From Mycobacterium marinum (GTDB taxonomy: Bacteria; Actinomycetota; Actinomycetes; Mycobacteriales; Mycobacteriaceae), in NCBI RefSeq assembly GCF_003391395.1, contig NZ_CP024190.1, positions 2,046,001 through 2,110,000 on the forward strand: DNA of 64,000 bases. The letters are read 5' to 3'. Each line of letters starts with the position of its first letter. Position 1 is the stretch's first letter. Both the position numbers and the translations under genes were made by a program. Of the stretch, positions 56,242 to 64,000 are shown in pieces. Under the pieces are notes generated by a model. The model saw nothing but the letters and a program-made list of their open reading frames with translations, searched no databases and was not told the DNA's origin.

Positions 56242-57987
56242 TCATCCGTAGGTGAATGAATACACCTGCAATCCTTTGCTGGGATGCACTTCTATCGTGG
56301 TTCGCTGCACTTGGTCGCCGGCGACGATTTGATGCGAGGTGGGTGCCCCGCCGATCCGCAGCGTCGTCGACTTGCCGGCTCCGGTCACGGTGAGGGTTCC
56401 GGTGCCACCGACCACCAGATAGACGTTCTTGGCGAGGTAGTTCAGCTTGATGCGGCAGTCGTCGCCGTCGGCCGTGGCCCGCTGGTGGTCCAGGGACCAG
56501 GGGCCTTGCAGGGCGAAGGTGTCTGGGGGCAGCGCGAGCGGGTAGCTGAACGTCGCCGAACCCTGGTCGTAGCCGCTGCCGGCGAAGTTGACCGCTTTGC
56601 CAACGCCGAAATATGTCTCGGGGGTCAGGCTCAGCGCGGGTGTGGTGTCGGCGGCGTCCACCGGTGCCGGCAGTTTGGCGCCCGGATTGGCGTCGGTGAG
56701 TAGCCGTCTGATCAGGTTCTCCGTGCCGTCGTAGTCACCCTCGCCGAACTTGATGTGCCGAACGGTGCCACTGGCATCGATCAGATACTCGGCGGGCCAG
56801 TACGCGTTGCGGTAGTTCGTCCAGGTCGAATAGTTGTTGTCCAGCGCGATCGGGTAGGTGATGTTCAGATCCGCGGCGCCGGCCGCAACATTTTCCGGCA
56901 CCTTTTCGAACGCGTACTCGGGTGTGTGCACGCCGATCACTTCCAGGCCGCTGTCTTTGTAGGCCCGGTACCAGCCGACGACGTGGGGGATGGCGCGTTG
57001 GCAGTTGATGCATGAATACGCCCAGAAGTCGACCAGCACCACGCGGCCTCGCAGCGTACTCAACCGGATCGGTTGGTGCTCAGGGGTGTTGAGCCAGCCG
57101 CTGATTCCCGTGATGTCGGGTGCGGTGCCACAGTCTTGCGGTTGCGCGGCGCCGTTGGTGCAGTTGGAGAGCTGCGCGTTTTGGTCAGTCACAAGACCGC
57201 CGATGCCGCCCAGGTTGGTGCCGATCTGGTTGGGGCCGCCCACCTGCTCCGGTAGGCCCTGTAGCGCACTGGTGTAGTCGGGGATGGCCCGCTGCAGAGT
57301 CGCGGGCAGATTGAGCACCAGGGCCACTGCCAGCAGAATCGTCACGACTCCGGCCCCAATCCGGATCTCGCGCTGGCGGCGACGAAACGCGCTCACCCGC
57401 CCTGCCGTCTCGCGCCCGGCCAGGGCGAAGAACAGCAATGGCAAGGCGGTTCCGAGGGCGAATGCGCAGGTGAGCGCGACGGTGTTGAGCCCGATTCTCG
57501 AGGTGGCGCCGGCCAGGATGATAGCGGTGAGCACCGGGCCGGCGCAGGGGACATAGAGCACGCCCAGCGCCAACCCGAGCCCGAAACCGGTGCCGCCAGC
57601 ACTGATCGAGTTGTGCGGGATGCGGGCAAACGGCCGCTGTAGCCACTGTTCGAGTCGCGGAAAGATCAAGCCCGAGCCGATCGCCACCAGCGCGGCCAGC
57701 GCGACCCAGCGGATGGTGTCCTGGCGCAGATGCAGCAACGACAGCAGCGCCGAACCCGTCAGGGTCACCAGGCAGAAGCTGAGCACCAGGCCGGCGATCA
57801 CCCGATAGGGGCGTGTCTGGACACGCGCGGCCTTCGGGTCCGGCGTACTAACCCCCGTCTGTGTGGTGGCCACCGTGGCGCCGCCATGGGCGCCGGAGAA
57901 GAAGACCACCGGCAGCACCGGCAGGATGCACGGCGAGATCCCGGTGATCAGACCTCCGACGAAGCCGACGAGTGCAAGCGTGACCAT
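56242..57987 (-). CDS. dipZ: DipZ: CcdA-type membrane domain fused to thioredoxin-like domain
   Basis: DipZ is a membrane thiol-disulfide protein. I choose ATG 57987 (581 residues, MVTLALVGFVGG); an in-frame GTG lies at 57993. The N-terminal half is a CcdA/DsbD-like bundle with GISPCILPVLPV and YVPCAGPVLTAI as the redox cysteine sites. From about residue 290 the extracytoplasmic part contains a thioredoxin-like domain with VDFWAYSCINCQRAIPHV (C-I-N-C). The last 150 or so residues form a beta-rich domain (LQGPWSLDHQRATAD, VGGTGTLTVTG), known as a carbohydrate-binding-like module in M. tuberculosis DipZ. mpt70 follows 87 bases downstream. A perfect SigK promoter sits directly before the start. 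Confidence 0.93.
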   Translation of the reverse strand: MVTLALVGFVGGLITGISPCILPVLPVVFFSGAHGGATVATTQTGVSTPDPKAARVQTRPYRVIAGLVLSFCLVTLTGSALLSLLHLRQDTIRWVALAALVAIGSGLIFPRLEQWLQRPFARIPHNSISAGGTGFGLGLALGVLYVPCAGPVLTAIILAGATSRIGLNTVALTCAFALGTALPLLFFALAGRETAGRVSAFRRRQREIRIGAGVVTILLAVALVLNLPATLQRAIPDYTSALQGLPEQVGGPNQIGTNLGGIGGLVTDQNAQLSNCTNGAAQPQDCGTAPDITGISGWLNTPEHQPIRLSTLRGRVVLVDFWAYSCINCQRAIPHVVGWYRAYKDSGLEVIGVHTPEYAFEKVPENVAAGAADLNITYPIALDNNYSTWTNYRNAYWPAEYLIDASGTVRHIKFGEGDYDGTENLIRRLLTDANPGAKLPAPVDAADTTPALSLTPETYFGVGKAVNFAGSGYDQGSATFSYPLALPPDTFALQGPWSLDHQRATADGDDCRIKLNYLAKNVYLVVGGTGTLTVTGAGKSTTLRIGGAPTSHQIVAGDQVQRTTIEVHPSKGLQVYSFTYG

Positions 57988-57993
57988 GTTCAC

Positions 57994-58021
57994 TATTCGA
58001 AACTGCGGAGGTCCTGGATGG
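57994..58021 (-). promoter_or_regulatory. SigK promoter of dipZ, probably leaderless
   Basis: On the - strand CCATCC (58016-58021) and CGAATA (57994-57999) are spaced by 16 bases, both exact matches to the SigK consensus. Transcription should begin about 6-7 bases after the -10, which is at or next to the A of the ATG at 57987, giving a leaderless mRNA. Confidence 0.7.
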
Positions 58022-58080
58022 CTAGTCGAAGCGGCGGGCTGGCCGGGCCGCATTGGGGTCGGTCGGGGCACAATGATGGA

Positions 58081-59289
58081 GTGACTACTGCCACCGACGG
58101 GTCCGCCGACGGCCGCTTGCGCGTGCTAGTGCTGGGCAGCACGGGTTCGATCGGCACCCAGGCGCTGGAAGTCATCGCCGCCAATCCGGACCGTTTCGAG
58201 GTCGTCGGGCTGGCTGCCGGGGGCAGCAATCTGGACACGCTGCTGCGACAGCGCGCCGAGACCGGCGTAACGGAGATTGCGATCGCCGACGAGCGGGCGG
58301 CGCAACTGGCCGGCGACATTGCGTACCAGGGGCCCGACGCTGTCACCCGGCTGGTGGAGGAGACCGAGGCCGACGTCGTCCTCAACGCGCTCGTCGGCGC
58401 ATTGGGCCTGCGGCCGACGCTGGCCGCGCTGGCATCCGGGTCCAGGCTGGCCTTGGCCAACAAGGAATCGCTGGTTGCCGGCGGTCCACTGGTATTGCAG
58501 GCCGCGCAACCCGGTCAGATCGTGCCGGTCGACTCCGAGCATTCCGCGCTGGCTCAGTGCTTGCGCGCAGGCACCCCCGACGAAGTCGCCAAACTAGTGT
58601 TGACCGCCTCGGGTGGGCCGTTTCGGGGGTGGTCGGCGGCCGACCTTCGAGAGGTCACCCCGGAGCAGGCCGGTGCCCATCCGACCTGGTCAATGGGCCC
58701 GATGAATACGCTGAACTCGGCCTCACTGGTCAACAAGGGACTCGAGCTCATCGAAACCCACCTATTGTTCGGCATCCCGTACGAGCGCATCGAGGTCGTC
58801 GTGCATCCGCAGTCGATCGTGCATTCCATGGTCACCTTCGTCGACGGTTCGACCATCGCCCAGGCCAGCCCCCCAGACATGAAATTGCCGATCTCCCTGG
58901 CGTTGGGCTGGCCGCGCCGGGTGCCGGGTGCGGCCCGTTATTGCGATTTCAGTCAGGCTCAGACGTGGGAGTTCGAGCCGCTGGATGACGAGGTGTTTCC
59001 CGCCGTCGAGCTGGCTCGCCATGCTGGCGAGACCGGCGGGTGCATGACCGCGGTGTACAACGCGGCTAACGAAGAAGCGGCAGCGGCCTTCCTCGCCGGC
59101 CGGATCAGTTTCCCCGCCATCGTGGGAACAGTCGCCGACGTGCTGCACGCTGCCGACCAATGGGCCGTTTCACCCGCTAACGTGGATGACGTACTTGACG
59201 CGCAGCGTTGGGCGCGGCAGCGGGCACAGCGTGCGATCGCCAAAGCAAGCCCGGCCGGCGCATGCGAGAAGGTCTCCGGACTGGCTTGA
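58081..59289 (+). CDS. dxr: 1-deoxy-D-xylulose 5-phosphate reductoisomerase
   Basis: Dxr makes MEP, the first committed step of the non-mevalonate isoprenoid route, and is the target of fosmidomycin. The GTG at 58081 gives 402 residues; the open frame extends upstream only into the dipZ antisense. The NADPH site is LVLGSTGSIGTQALEVI. Active-site segments are LANKESLVAGG, VPVDSEHSALAQCL (metal Asp and Glu), SGGPFRGW and EVVVHPQSIVHSMV. It is the first gene of dxr-rip1-ispG, with another MEP-pathway gene two places on. The start region lies about 60 bases from the dipZ promoter, so the two are divergent neighbours. Confidence 0.96.
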   Translation: MTTATDGSADGRLRVLVLGSTGSIGTQALEVIAANPDRFEVVGLAAGGSNLDTLLRQRAETGVTEIAIADERAAQLAGDIAYQGPDAVTRLVEETEADVVLNALVGALGLRPTLAALASGSRLALANKESLVAGGPLVLQAAQPGQIVPVDSEHSALAQCLRAGTPDEVAKLVLTASGGPFRGWSAADLREVTPEQAGAHPTWSMGPMNTLNSASLVNKGLELIETHLLFGIPYERIEVVVHPQSIVHSMVTFVDGSTIAQASPPDMKLPISLALGWPRRVPGAARYCDFSQAQTWEFEPLDDEVFPAVELARHAGETGGCMTAVYNAANEEAAAAFLAGRISFPAIVGTVADVLHAADQWAVSPANVDDVLDAQRWARQRAQRAIAKASPAGACEKVSGLA

Positions 59290-59308
59290 GAAAGGTCGAT
59301 AGAGGCTG

Positions 59309-60523
59309 ATGATGTTCGTTGTCGGCATTGTGCTCTTCGCACTCGCCATCTTGATATCGGTGGCGCTGCACGAGTGCGGCCACATGTGGGTAGCGCGCGC
59401 GACCGGAATGAAGGTGCGGCGCTATTTCGTCGGCTTCGGTCCCACCTTGTGGTCGACGCGCCGAGGCGAAACCGAGTACGGGGTCAAGGCCATTCCGGCG
59501 GGTGGCTTCTGCGACATCGCCGGCATGACCCCGGTCGAGGATCTCGAGCCCGACGAACATGACCGGGCGATGTACAAACAGGCGACCTGGAAGCGGGTGG
59601 CGGTCCTGTTCGCCGGGCCCGGTATGAACTTCGTTATCTGCCTGGTGCTGATCTATGGCATCGCAGTGGTCTGGGGGCTGCCGAACCTGCACCCGCCCAC
59701 CCAGGCGATCATTGGCGAAACCGGCTGTGTCGCACCGGAAACGGCTCAAGGAAAACTGGAGCAGTGCACCGGGCCGGGGCCCGCGGCGCTAGCCGGACTG
59801 CGCGCCGGTGACGTCGTCGTCAAGGTCGGCGACACCGCGGTCTCCACCTTCGACGAGATGGCGACCGCCATTCGTAAGCTGCACGGCAGCGTGCCGATCG
59901 TCGTCGAACGCGACGGAACCACGGTGACGGCCAACGTCGTCATCGAATCCACCCGCCGCTGGGTTCCCAACGAGCAGGGCAATCAACTCGAGCCCGCGAC
60001 TGTCGGTGCTATCGGGGTGGGCGCGGCCCAGTCCGGGCCGACGCAATACGGGATTCTGTCGGCGCTGCCCGCCACGTTCGCCTTCACCGGTGACCTAACG
60101 GTCGAAGTGGGCAGGGCGCTGGTGGCCATCCCGACCAAGGTCGGCGCGCTGGTCCACGCCATCGGGGGCGGCCAGCGTGACCCGCAGACGCCGATCAGCG
60201 TGGTCGGCGCCAGCATCATCGGCGGCGACACCGTCGACCACGGGCTGTGGGTGGCCTTCTGGTTCTTCCTAGCCCAGTTGAATCTCATCCTCGGGGCCAT
60301 CAACCTGCTGCCCCTGTTGCCGTTCGACGGCGGCCATATCGCCGTCGCGGTGTTCGAGAAGATCCGCAACATGATCCGCGCGGCCCGCGGCAAGGTGGCC
60401 GCGGCGCCGGTGAACTATCTCAAGCTGATGCCAGCGACCTATGTGGTGCTGGTTTTCGTGGTCGGATACATGTTGCTGACCGTCACCGCCGACTTGGTCA
60501 ACCCGATCAGGTTGTTCCAATAA
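59309..60523 (+). CDS. rip1: Site-2 protease family intramembrane metalloprotease Rip1
   Basis: Rip1 cleaves anti-sigma factors (RskA, RslA, RsmA) in the membrane as the second step of regulated intramembrane proteolysis. The 404-residue length equals M. tuberculosis Rv2869c. The zinc motif is H21-ECG-H25 in the first helix (VALHECGHMWVA). A PDZ domain lies at about residues 125-215 (AALAGLRAGDVVVKVGDTAV). The third zinc ligand is in NLLPLLPFDGGH. Its known M. tuberculosis substrate RskA controls SigK, which is predicted here to drive mpt70 and dipZ, so this window holds both the protease and its downstream targets. Confidence 0.96.
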   Translation: MMFVVGIVLFALAILISVALHECGHMWVARATGMKVRRYFVGFGPTLWSTRRGETEYGVKAIPAGGFCDIAGMTPVEDLEPDEHDRAMYKQATWKRVAVLFAGPGMNFVICLVLIYGIAVVWGLPNLHPPTQAIIGETGCVAPETAQGKLEQCTGPGPAALAGLRAGDVVVKVGDTAVSTFDEMATAIRKLHGSVPIVVERDGTTVTANVVIESTRRWVPNEQGNQLEPATVGAIGVGAAQSGPTQYGILSALPATFAFTGDLTVEVGRALVAIPTKVGALVHAIGGGQRDPQTPISVVGASIIGGDTVDHGLWVAFWFFLAQLNLILGAINLLPLLPFDGGHIAVAVFEKIRNMIRAARGKVAAAPVNYLKLMPATYVVLVFVVGYMLLTVTADLVNPIRLFQ

Positions 60524-60545
60524 GAACCAGAAAGAAGGGGTCACA

Positions 60546-61709
60546 GTGACCACTGGCCTGGGCATCCCGCAGCCTCCGGCGCCCACGCTTTCGCCCCGCC
60601 GCACCACGCGTCAGCTGATGGTCCGCGATGTCGGAGTCGGCAGCGATTACCCGGTCTCGGTGCAATCGATGTGCACCACCAAGACCCACGACGTCAATGC
60701 CACGCTGCAGCAGATCGCCGAGCTGACCGCGGCGGGCTGCGACATCGTCCGGGTGGCCTGCCCCCGCCAAGAGGACGCTGACGCGCTGGCCGAGATAGCC
60801 CGGCACAGCCAGATTCCGGTGATCGCCGACATCCACTTCCAGCCGAAGTACATCTTTGCCGCCATCGATGCCGGTTGCGCTGCCGTGCGGGTGAATCCGG
60901 GCAACATCAAGGAGTTCGACGGCCGGGTGGGGGAGGTCGCCAAGGCGGCCGGGGCGGCCGGCATTCCGATTCGCATCGGGGTCAACGCGGGCTCGCTGGA
61001 CAAGCGGTTCATGCAGAAGTACGGCAAGGCCACGCCCGAAGCGCTGGTCGAGTCTGCCCTGTGGGAAGCGTCGTTGTTCGAAGAGCATGGTTTCGGCAAC
61101 ATCAAGATCAGCGTCAAGCACAACGACCCGGTGATCATGGTCGCCGCCTACGAGCAGCTCGCGGCCCAATGCGACTATCCGCTGCACCTGGGGGTCACCG
61201 AGGCCGGTCCGGCCTTTCAGGGCACCATCAAGTCCGCGGTCGCTTTCGGTGCGCTGCTCTCGCGTGGCATCGGAGACACCATCCGGGTGTCGTTGTCGGC
61301 CCCACCCGTGGAGGAAGTCAAGGTCGGCAACCAGATTCTCGAGTCGCTGAATCTACGACCACGGTCCCTCGAGATCGTGTCCTGTCCGTCCTGCGGACGC
61401 GCTCAGGTCGACGTCTACACGCTGGCCAACGAGGTCACCGCCGGCTTGGACGGTCTTGACGTTCCGTTGCGGGTGGCCGTGATGGGGTGCGTCGTCAACG
61501 GTCCTGGTGAAGCGCGTGAGGCTGACCTGGGAGTGGCCTCGGGCAACGGCAAGGGCCAGATCTTTGTGCGGGGCGAAGTGATCAAGACGGTGCCCGAAGC
61601 GCAGATCGTCGAGACCCTGATCGAGGAGGCGATGCGCATCGCCGCAGAAATGGGAACCGAGGATCCGGGCACGACATCAAGCGGTACGCCTATTGTGACC
61701 GTAAGCTGA
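60546..61709 (+). CDS. ispG: 4-hydroxy-3-methylbut-2-en-1-yl diphosphate synthase IspG (GcpE)
   Basis: IspG reduces MEcPP to HMBPP using a [4Fe-4S] cluster, the penultimate MEP-pathway step. The GTG start gives 387 residues, equal to M. tuberculosis. The TIM-barrel part has RQLMVRDVGVGSDYPVSVQS and ADIHFQPKYIFAAIDAGC. The cluster cysteines are in EIVSCPSCGRAQVDVY (C-x2-C) and AVMGCVVNGPGEAREADLG. It follows rip1 by 22 bases, with AGAAAGAAGGGG as the binding site. Confidence 0.96.
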   Translation: MTTGLGIPQPPAPTLSPRRTTRQLMVRDVGVGSDYPVSVQSMCTTKTHDVNATLQQIAELTAAGCDIVRVACPRQEDADALAEIARHSQIPVIADIHFQPKYIFAAIDAGCAAVRVNPGNIKEFDGRVGEVAKAAGAAGIPIRIGVNAGSLDKRFMQKYGKATPEALVESALWEASLFEEHGFGNIKISVKHNDPVIMVAAYEQLAAQCDYPLHLGVTEAGPAFQGTIKSAVAFGALLSRGIGDTIRVSLSAPPVEEVKVGNQILESLNLRPRSLEIVSCPSCGRAQVDVYTLANEVTAGLDGLDVPLRVAVMGCVVNGPGEAREADLGVASGNGKGQIFVRGEVIKTVPEAQIVETLIEEAMRIAAEMGTEDPGTTSSGTPIVTVS

Positions 61710-61760
61710 TAGGGGTCAGTGAATTGTCTGGCCTCAGTTCGCACCACAGAGAGATCTGAG

Positions 61761-62615
61761 ATGTCGGCTCCGCCCATCATGCGCCTTGTCGGCGAACGAC
61801 GGGTGTCTGTGGTGCGTGACGTTGCCGCATTGTGGCGAGTGCTCGACGAGAATCCGGTCGAATCGTGCATGGTCGCCGCGCGGGTGGCCGACTACGGAAT
61901 CGAGCCCAATTCGCTTGGCGGGGAACTGTGGACGCGCGACGGAGTGGATGAGTCGTTGTGCTTCGCCGGCGCCAACCTGATCCCGCTGCGCGGTGAATTG
62001 ATCGATTTGAACGCGTTCGCCGATGAGGCGAAGAGCACCGCGCGGCGGTGTTCGTCGCTGGTGGGCCGGGCCGATCTGGTGCTGCCGATGTGGCAGCGCC
62101 TGGAGTCGGCCTGGGGGCCGGCCCGCGATGTGCGTGACCACCAGCCGCTCATGGCCATCAACACCCACCCCAGTTGCGCGATCGACCCGGAGGTACGCCA
62201 GGTCCGACCCGAGGAGTTGGACGCCTACCTGGTGGCTGCCGTGGACATGTTCATCGGTGAGGTGGGCATCGATCCTCGCCTCGGAGACGGCGGCCGGGGT
62301 TATCGCCGCCGGGTCGCCAGCCTCATCGCGGCCGGGCGGGCGTGGGCCCGGTTCGAGCACGGTGAGGTGATTTTCAAGGCCGAGGTGGGGTCGCAGTCTC
62401 CGGCCGTCGGGCAGATCCAGGGGGTTTGGGTTCATCCGGAGCGGCGCGGCCTGGGTTTGGGTACCGCGGGAACCGCCACGCTTGCCGCAGTGACCGTCGG
62501 CAGCGGGCGCATCGCCAGCCTGTACGTGAACAACTTCAACACGGTCGCCCGCGCCGCCTACACGCGCGTCGGCTTCAAGGAAGTCGGCACCTTCGCCACA
62601 GTGCTGCTCGACTGA
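61761..62615 (+). CDS. GNAT-family acetyltransferase (Rv2867c-like)
   Basis: This 284-residue protein has an N-terminal domain of unknown function (DUF4081-like) and a C-terminal GNAT domain. The acetyl-CoA loop is QGVWVHPERRGLGLGTAGTA (R-x-x-G-x-G), followed by SLYVNNFNTVARAAYTRVGF, the usual fourth motif. The ATG at 61761 gives exactly the M. tuberculosis length; the frame is open from 61719. Its acceptor is unknown. It sits between ispG and a cell-wall penicillin-binding lipoprotein gene, so it may act on wall-related proteins or small molecules, but this is only contextual. Confidence 0.9.
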   Translation: MSAPPIMRLVGERRVSVVRDVAALWRVLDENPVESCMVAARVADYGIEPNSLGGELWTRDGVDESLCFAGANLIPLRGELIDLNAFADEAKSTARRCSSLVGRADLVLPMWQRLESAWGPARDVRDHQPLMAINTHPSCAIDPEVRQVRPEELDAYLVAAVDMFIGEVGIDPRLGDGGRGYRRRVASLIAAGRAWARFEHGEVIFKAEVGSQSPAVGQIQGVWVHPERRGLGLGTAGTATLAAVTVGSGRIASLYVNNFNTVARAAYTRVGFKEVGTFATVLLD

Positions 62616-62725
62616 GCAGCCTCCTGCACCAAACCCCTTCGTAGCGTCAACCAGATCCGACATAACGGTTGGGTCTCGGTGTGTCTACGCCCTCCTTGGC
62701 GTCACTGTTCTTAACATCAGTAACG

Positions 62726-64000
62726 ATGGTAACTAGAGCAACATTGGCCTCAGCTGGCGCAGCCCTTTTGTTGGTCTGCTGCATGGCGCTGCCAGGCTGC
62801 ACGCCCCGCCCCGAGGGCCCGGGGCCGGCTGCCGCGAAATTCTTCGCCGCGCTCGCCGTTGGCGATACCGCGACCGCGGCCCAGCTCAGCGACAACCCCA
62901 ACGAAGCCCGGGAAGCGCTCAACGCCGCGTGGGCGGGTCTGCAGGCGACCCACCTGGACGCGCAGATCCTCAGCTCGAAGTACGCCGAGGACACGGGCAC
63001 CGTCGTCTACCGCTTCACCTGGCACCTTCCCAAGAATCGGACGTGGACCTATGACGGCCAGTTGAAGATGGCCCGCGATGAGGGGCGCTGGGCGGTCCGC
63101 TGGGTATCCACCGGCTTGCATCCCAAGCTGGGGGAGCACCAGACGTTCTCGCTGCGCGCCGACCCGCCCCGGCGGGCGTCGGTCAACGAACTCGGCGGCA
63201 CCGACGTACTCGTGCCGGGCTACGTGTATCACTACGCTCTGGATGCCGTCGAGGCCGGCCGCAACCTGATCGGGACCGCCCATGCCGCGGTTGATGCCCT
63301 GCACCCCTTCAACGACACGCTCAACGACCCGCAGCTGCTCGCCGAGCAGGCCAGTTCGTTGACACACCCGCTGGACTTGGGGGTCACCCTGCGTCCTGAC
63401 GACAGCGGTCGGGTCGCCGAAGCGATCGGCCACCTGCCCGGTGTGGTGATCACGCCCCAGCCCGAGATGTTGCCGACCGACGATCATTTCGCCGGAGTCG
63501 TCATGACCGAGGTGAAGAAAGCCGTGGTCGACGAGCTGGAGGGCGAGGCGGGCTGGCGGGTGGTCAGCGTCAACCAGAACGGTGTGGACGTGGCCGTGCT
63601 GCATGAGGTGGCACCGTCACCGGCGCCGTCGGTCACCATCACGTTGGATCGGGCCGTGCAGAACGCCGCGCAGCGCGCGGTGGACGCCAGGGGCGGCAAG
63701 GCGATGATCGTGGTGATCAAGCCCTCGACCGGAGAGATCCTGGCGGTGGCGCAGAATGCCGCCGCCGACGCCGACGGCCCGGTTGCCACCACCGGCCTGT
63801 ATCCACCCGGGTCGACCTTCAAGGTCGTTACCGCCGGTGCGGCCGTCGAGCGCGATATGGCCACCCCCAACACCATGCTCGGCTGCCCCGGCGAACTCGA
63901 CATCGGCCATCGCACGATCCCCAATTACGGCGGCTTCGATCTCGGCGTAGTGCCGCTATCACGCGCGTTCGCCAGTTCGTGCAACACCACCTTCGCGGAA
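62726..64000 (+). CDS. Penicillin-binding lipoprotein (Rv2864c-like), cut by the window end
   Basis: The first 425 codons are present; the C-terminal part with the K-T-G motif lies outside the window. The protein begins with a lipoprotein signal peptide (TLASAGAALLLVCCMALPGC, lipobox ALPGC). A MecA_N/NTF2-like domain follows (FFAALAVGDTATAAQLSDNP), then a dimerisation region and the transpeptidase domain. The active-site S-x-x-K is STFK in GLYPPGSTFKVVTAGAAVE, and SCN in AFASSCNTTF fills the S-x-N role. It is therefore a class B penicillin-binding protein held by a lipid anchor rather than a membrane helix. It follows the GNAT gene by 110 bases. Confidence 0.92.
   Translation, partial: MVTRATLASAGAALLLVCCMALPGCTPRPEGPGPAAAKFFAALAVGDTATAAQLSDNPNEAREALNAAWAGLQATHLDAQILSSKYAEDTGTVVYRFTWHLPKNRTWTYDGQLKMARDEGRWAVRWVSTGLHPKLGEHQTFSLRADPPRRASVNELGGTDVLVPGYVYHYALDAVEAGRNLIGTAHAAVDALHPFNDTLNDPQLLAEQASSLTHPLDLGVTLRPDDSGRVAEAIGHLPGVVITPQPEMLPTDDHFAGVVMTEVKKAVVDELEGEAGWRVVSVNQNGVDVAVLHEVAPSPAPSVTITLDRAVQNAAQRAVDARGGKAMIVVIKPSTGEILAVAQNAAADADGPVATTGLYPPGSTFKVVTAGAAVERDMATPNTMLGCPGELDIGHRTIPNYGGFDLGVVPLSRAFASSCNTTFAE

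Noticed and set aside
62750..63604. 284-codon frame opposite the penicillin-binding lipoprotein gene
   Set aside because: No signal, no family features; the + strand encodes lipobox and STFK motifs.
1..64000. CRISPR array, tRNA or rRNA genes
   Set aside because: No regularly spaced short repeats with unique spacers and no tRNA- or rRNA-like segments were seen; the only tandem arrays are the 58-bp, 12-bp, 9-bp and PGRS repeats.

Overview
The window is high-GC chromosomal DNA from a mycobacterium, most likely a slow grower outside the M. tuberculosis complex. Evidence for this is a PE_PGRS gene, the MPT53/MPT70/DipZ antigen cluster, PknI, LppW, DacB2, a WS/DGAT acyltransferase and an almost gene-for-gene match to M. 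tuberculosis Rv2921c to Rv2864c (compared from memory, not by search). The + strand here corresponds to the H37Rv complementary strand. No rRNA, tRNA, CRISPR array, transposase or phage gene was recognised.

Layout. 1-3507 is a looser accessory stretch: a 51-residue membrane peptide, a STAS-domain protein and a DesA3-like desaturase. 3679-9469 holds ftsY and the nitrogen operon amt-glnB-glnD. 9497-16332 holds a DEAD/DEAH helicase (- strand), a small hypothetical gene, ffh, an amidohydrolase and pknI. 16438-20218 holds a D-aminoacylase-like amidohydrolase with its TetR regulator, dacB2 and a SnoaL-like protein. 20424-26302 is a translation and secretion block: rpsP-khpA-rimM-trmD, lppW, rplS-lepB-rnhB-DUF2469. 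26308-29627 is a lineage-specific block (GAF-ANTAR regulator, WS/DGAT, NAD-dependent epimerase) lying where M. tuberculosis carries fdhF. 29762-36756 holds fdhD, a YraN-like gene, a ComM/YifB-like gene, dprA, viuB, a lactate 2-monooxygenase-like gene and xerC. 36778-46573 holds an M23 peptidase, rpsB-tsf, amiC, a MarR gene, an MPT63-like antigen, a PlsC-like acyltransferase, an atypical OmpR regulator and pyrH-frr-cdsA. 46940-52252 is a 1770-residue PE_PGRS gene. 52362-58071 holds rlmN, a 58-bp tandem repeat, mpt53, a ccdA-like gene, a DUF2631-like gene, mpt70 and dipZ. 58081-64000 holds dxr, rip1, ispG, a GNAT gene and the start of a penicillin-binding lipoprotein gene that is cut by the window edge.

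How the genes work together. FtsY and Ffh form the SRP targeting route and LepB removes signal peptides. Amt, PII and GlnD sense and import ammonium. RpsP, RpsB, RplS, Tsf, Frr, RimM, TrmD and RlmN serve translation. Dxr and IspG belong to the MEP isoprenoid pathway, with Rip1 between them. MPT53, the CcdA-like protein and DipZ form an extracytoplasmic thiol-redox set; mpt70 and dipZ each have a SigK-like promoter.

Most notable observations: (1) the PknI orthologue has lost the catalytic lysine, the HRD arginine and the DFG aspartate, so it looks like a pseudokinase with an intact sensor domain; (2) a 58-bp tandem repeat after rlmN duplicates the last ten codons and stop of rlmN, including the catalytic cysteine codon; (3) several operator-like dyads lie in front of regulator genes; (4) the PE_PGRS gene contains about four diverged macro-repeats of roughly 660 bp.
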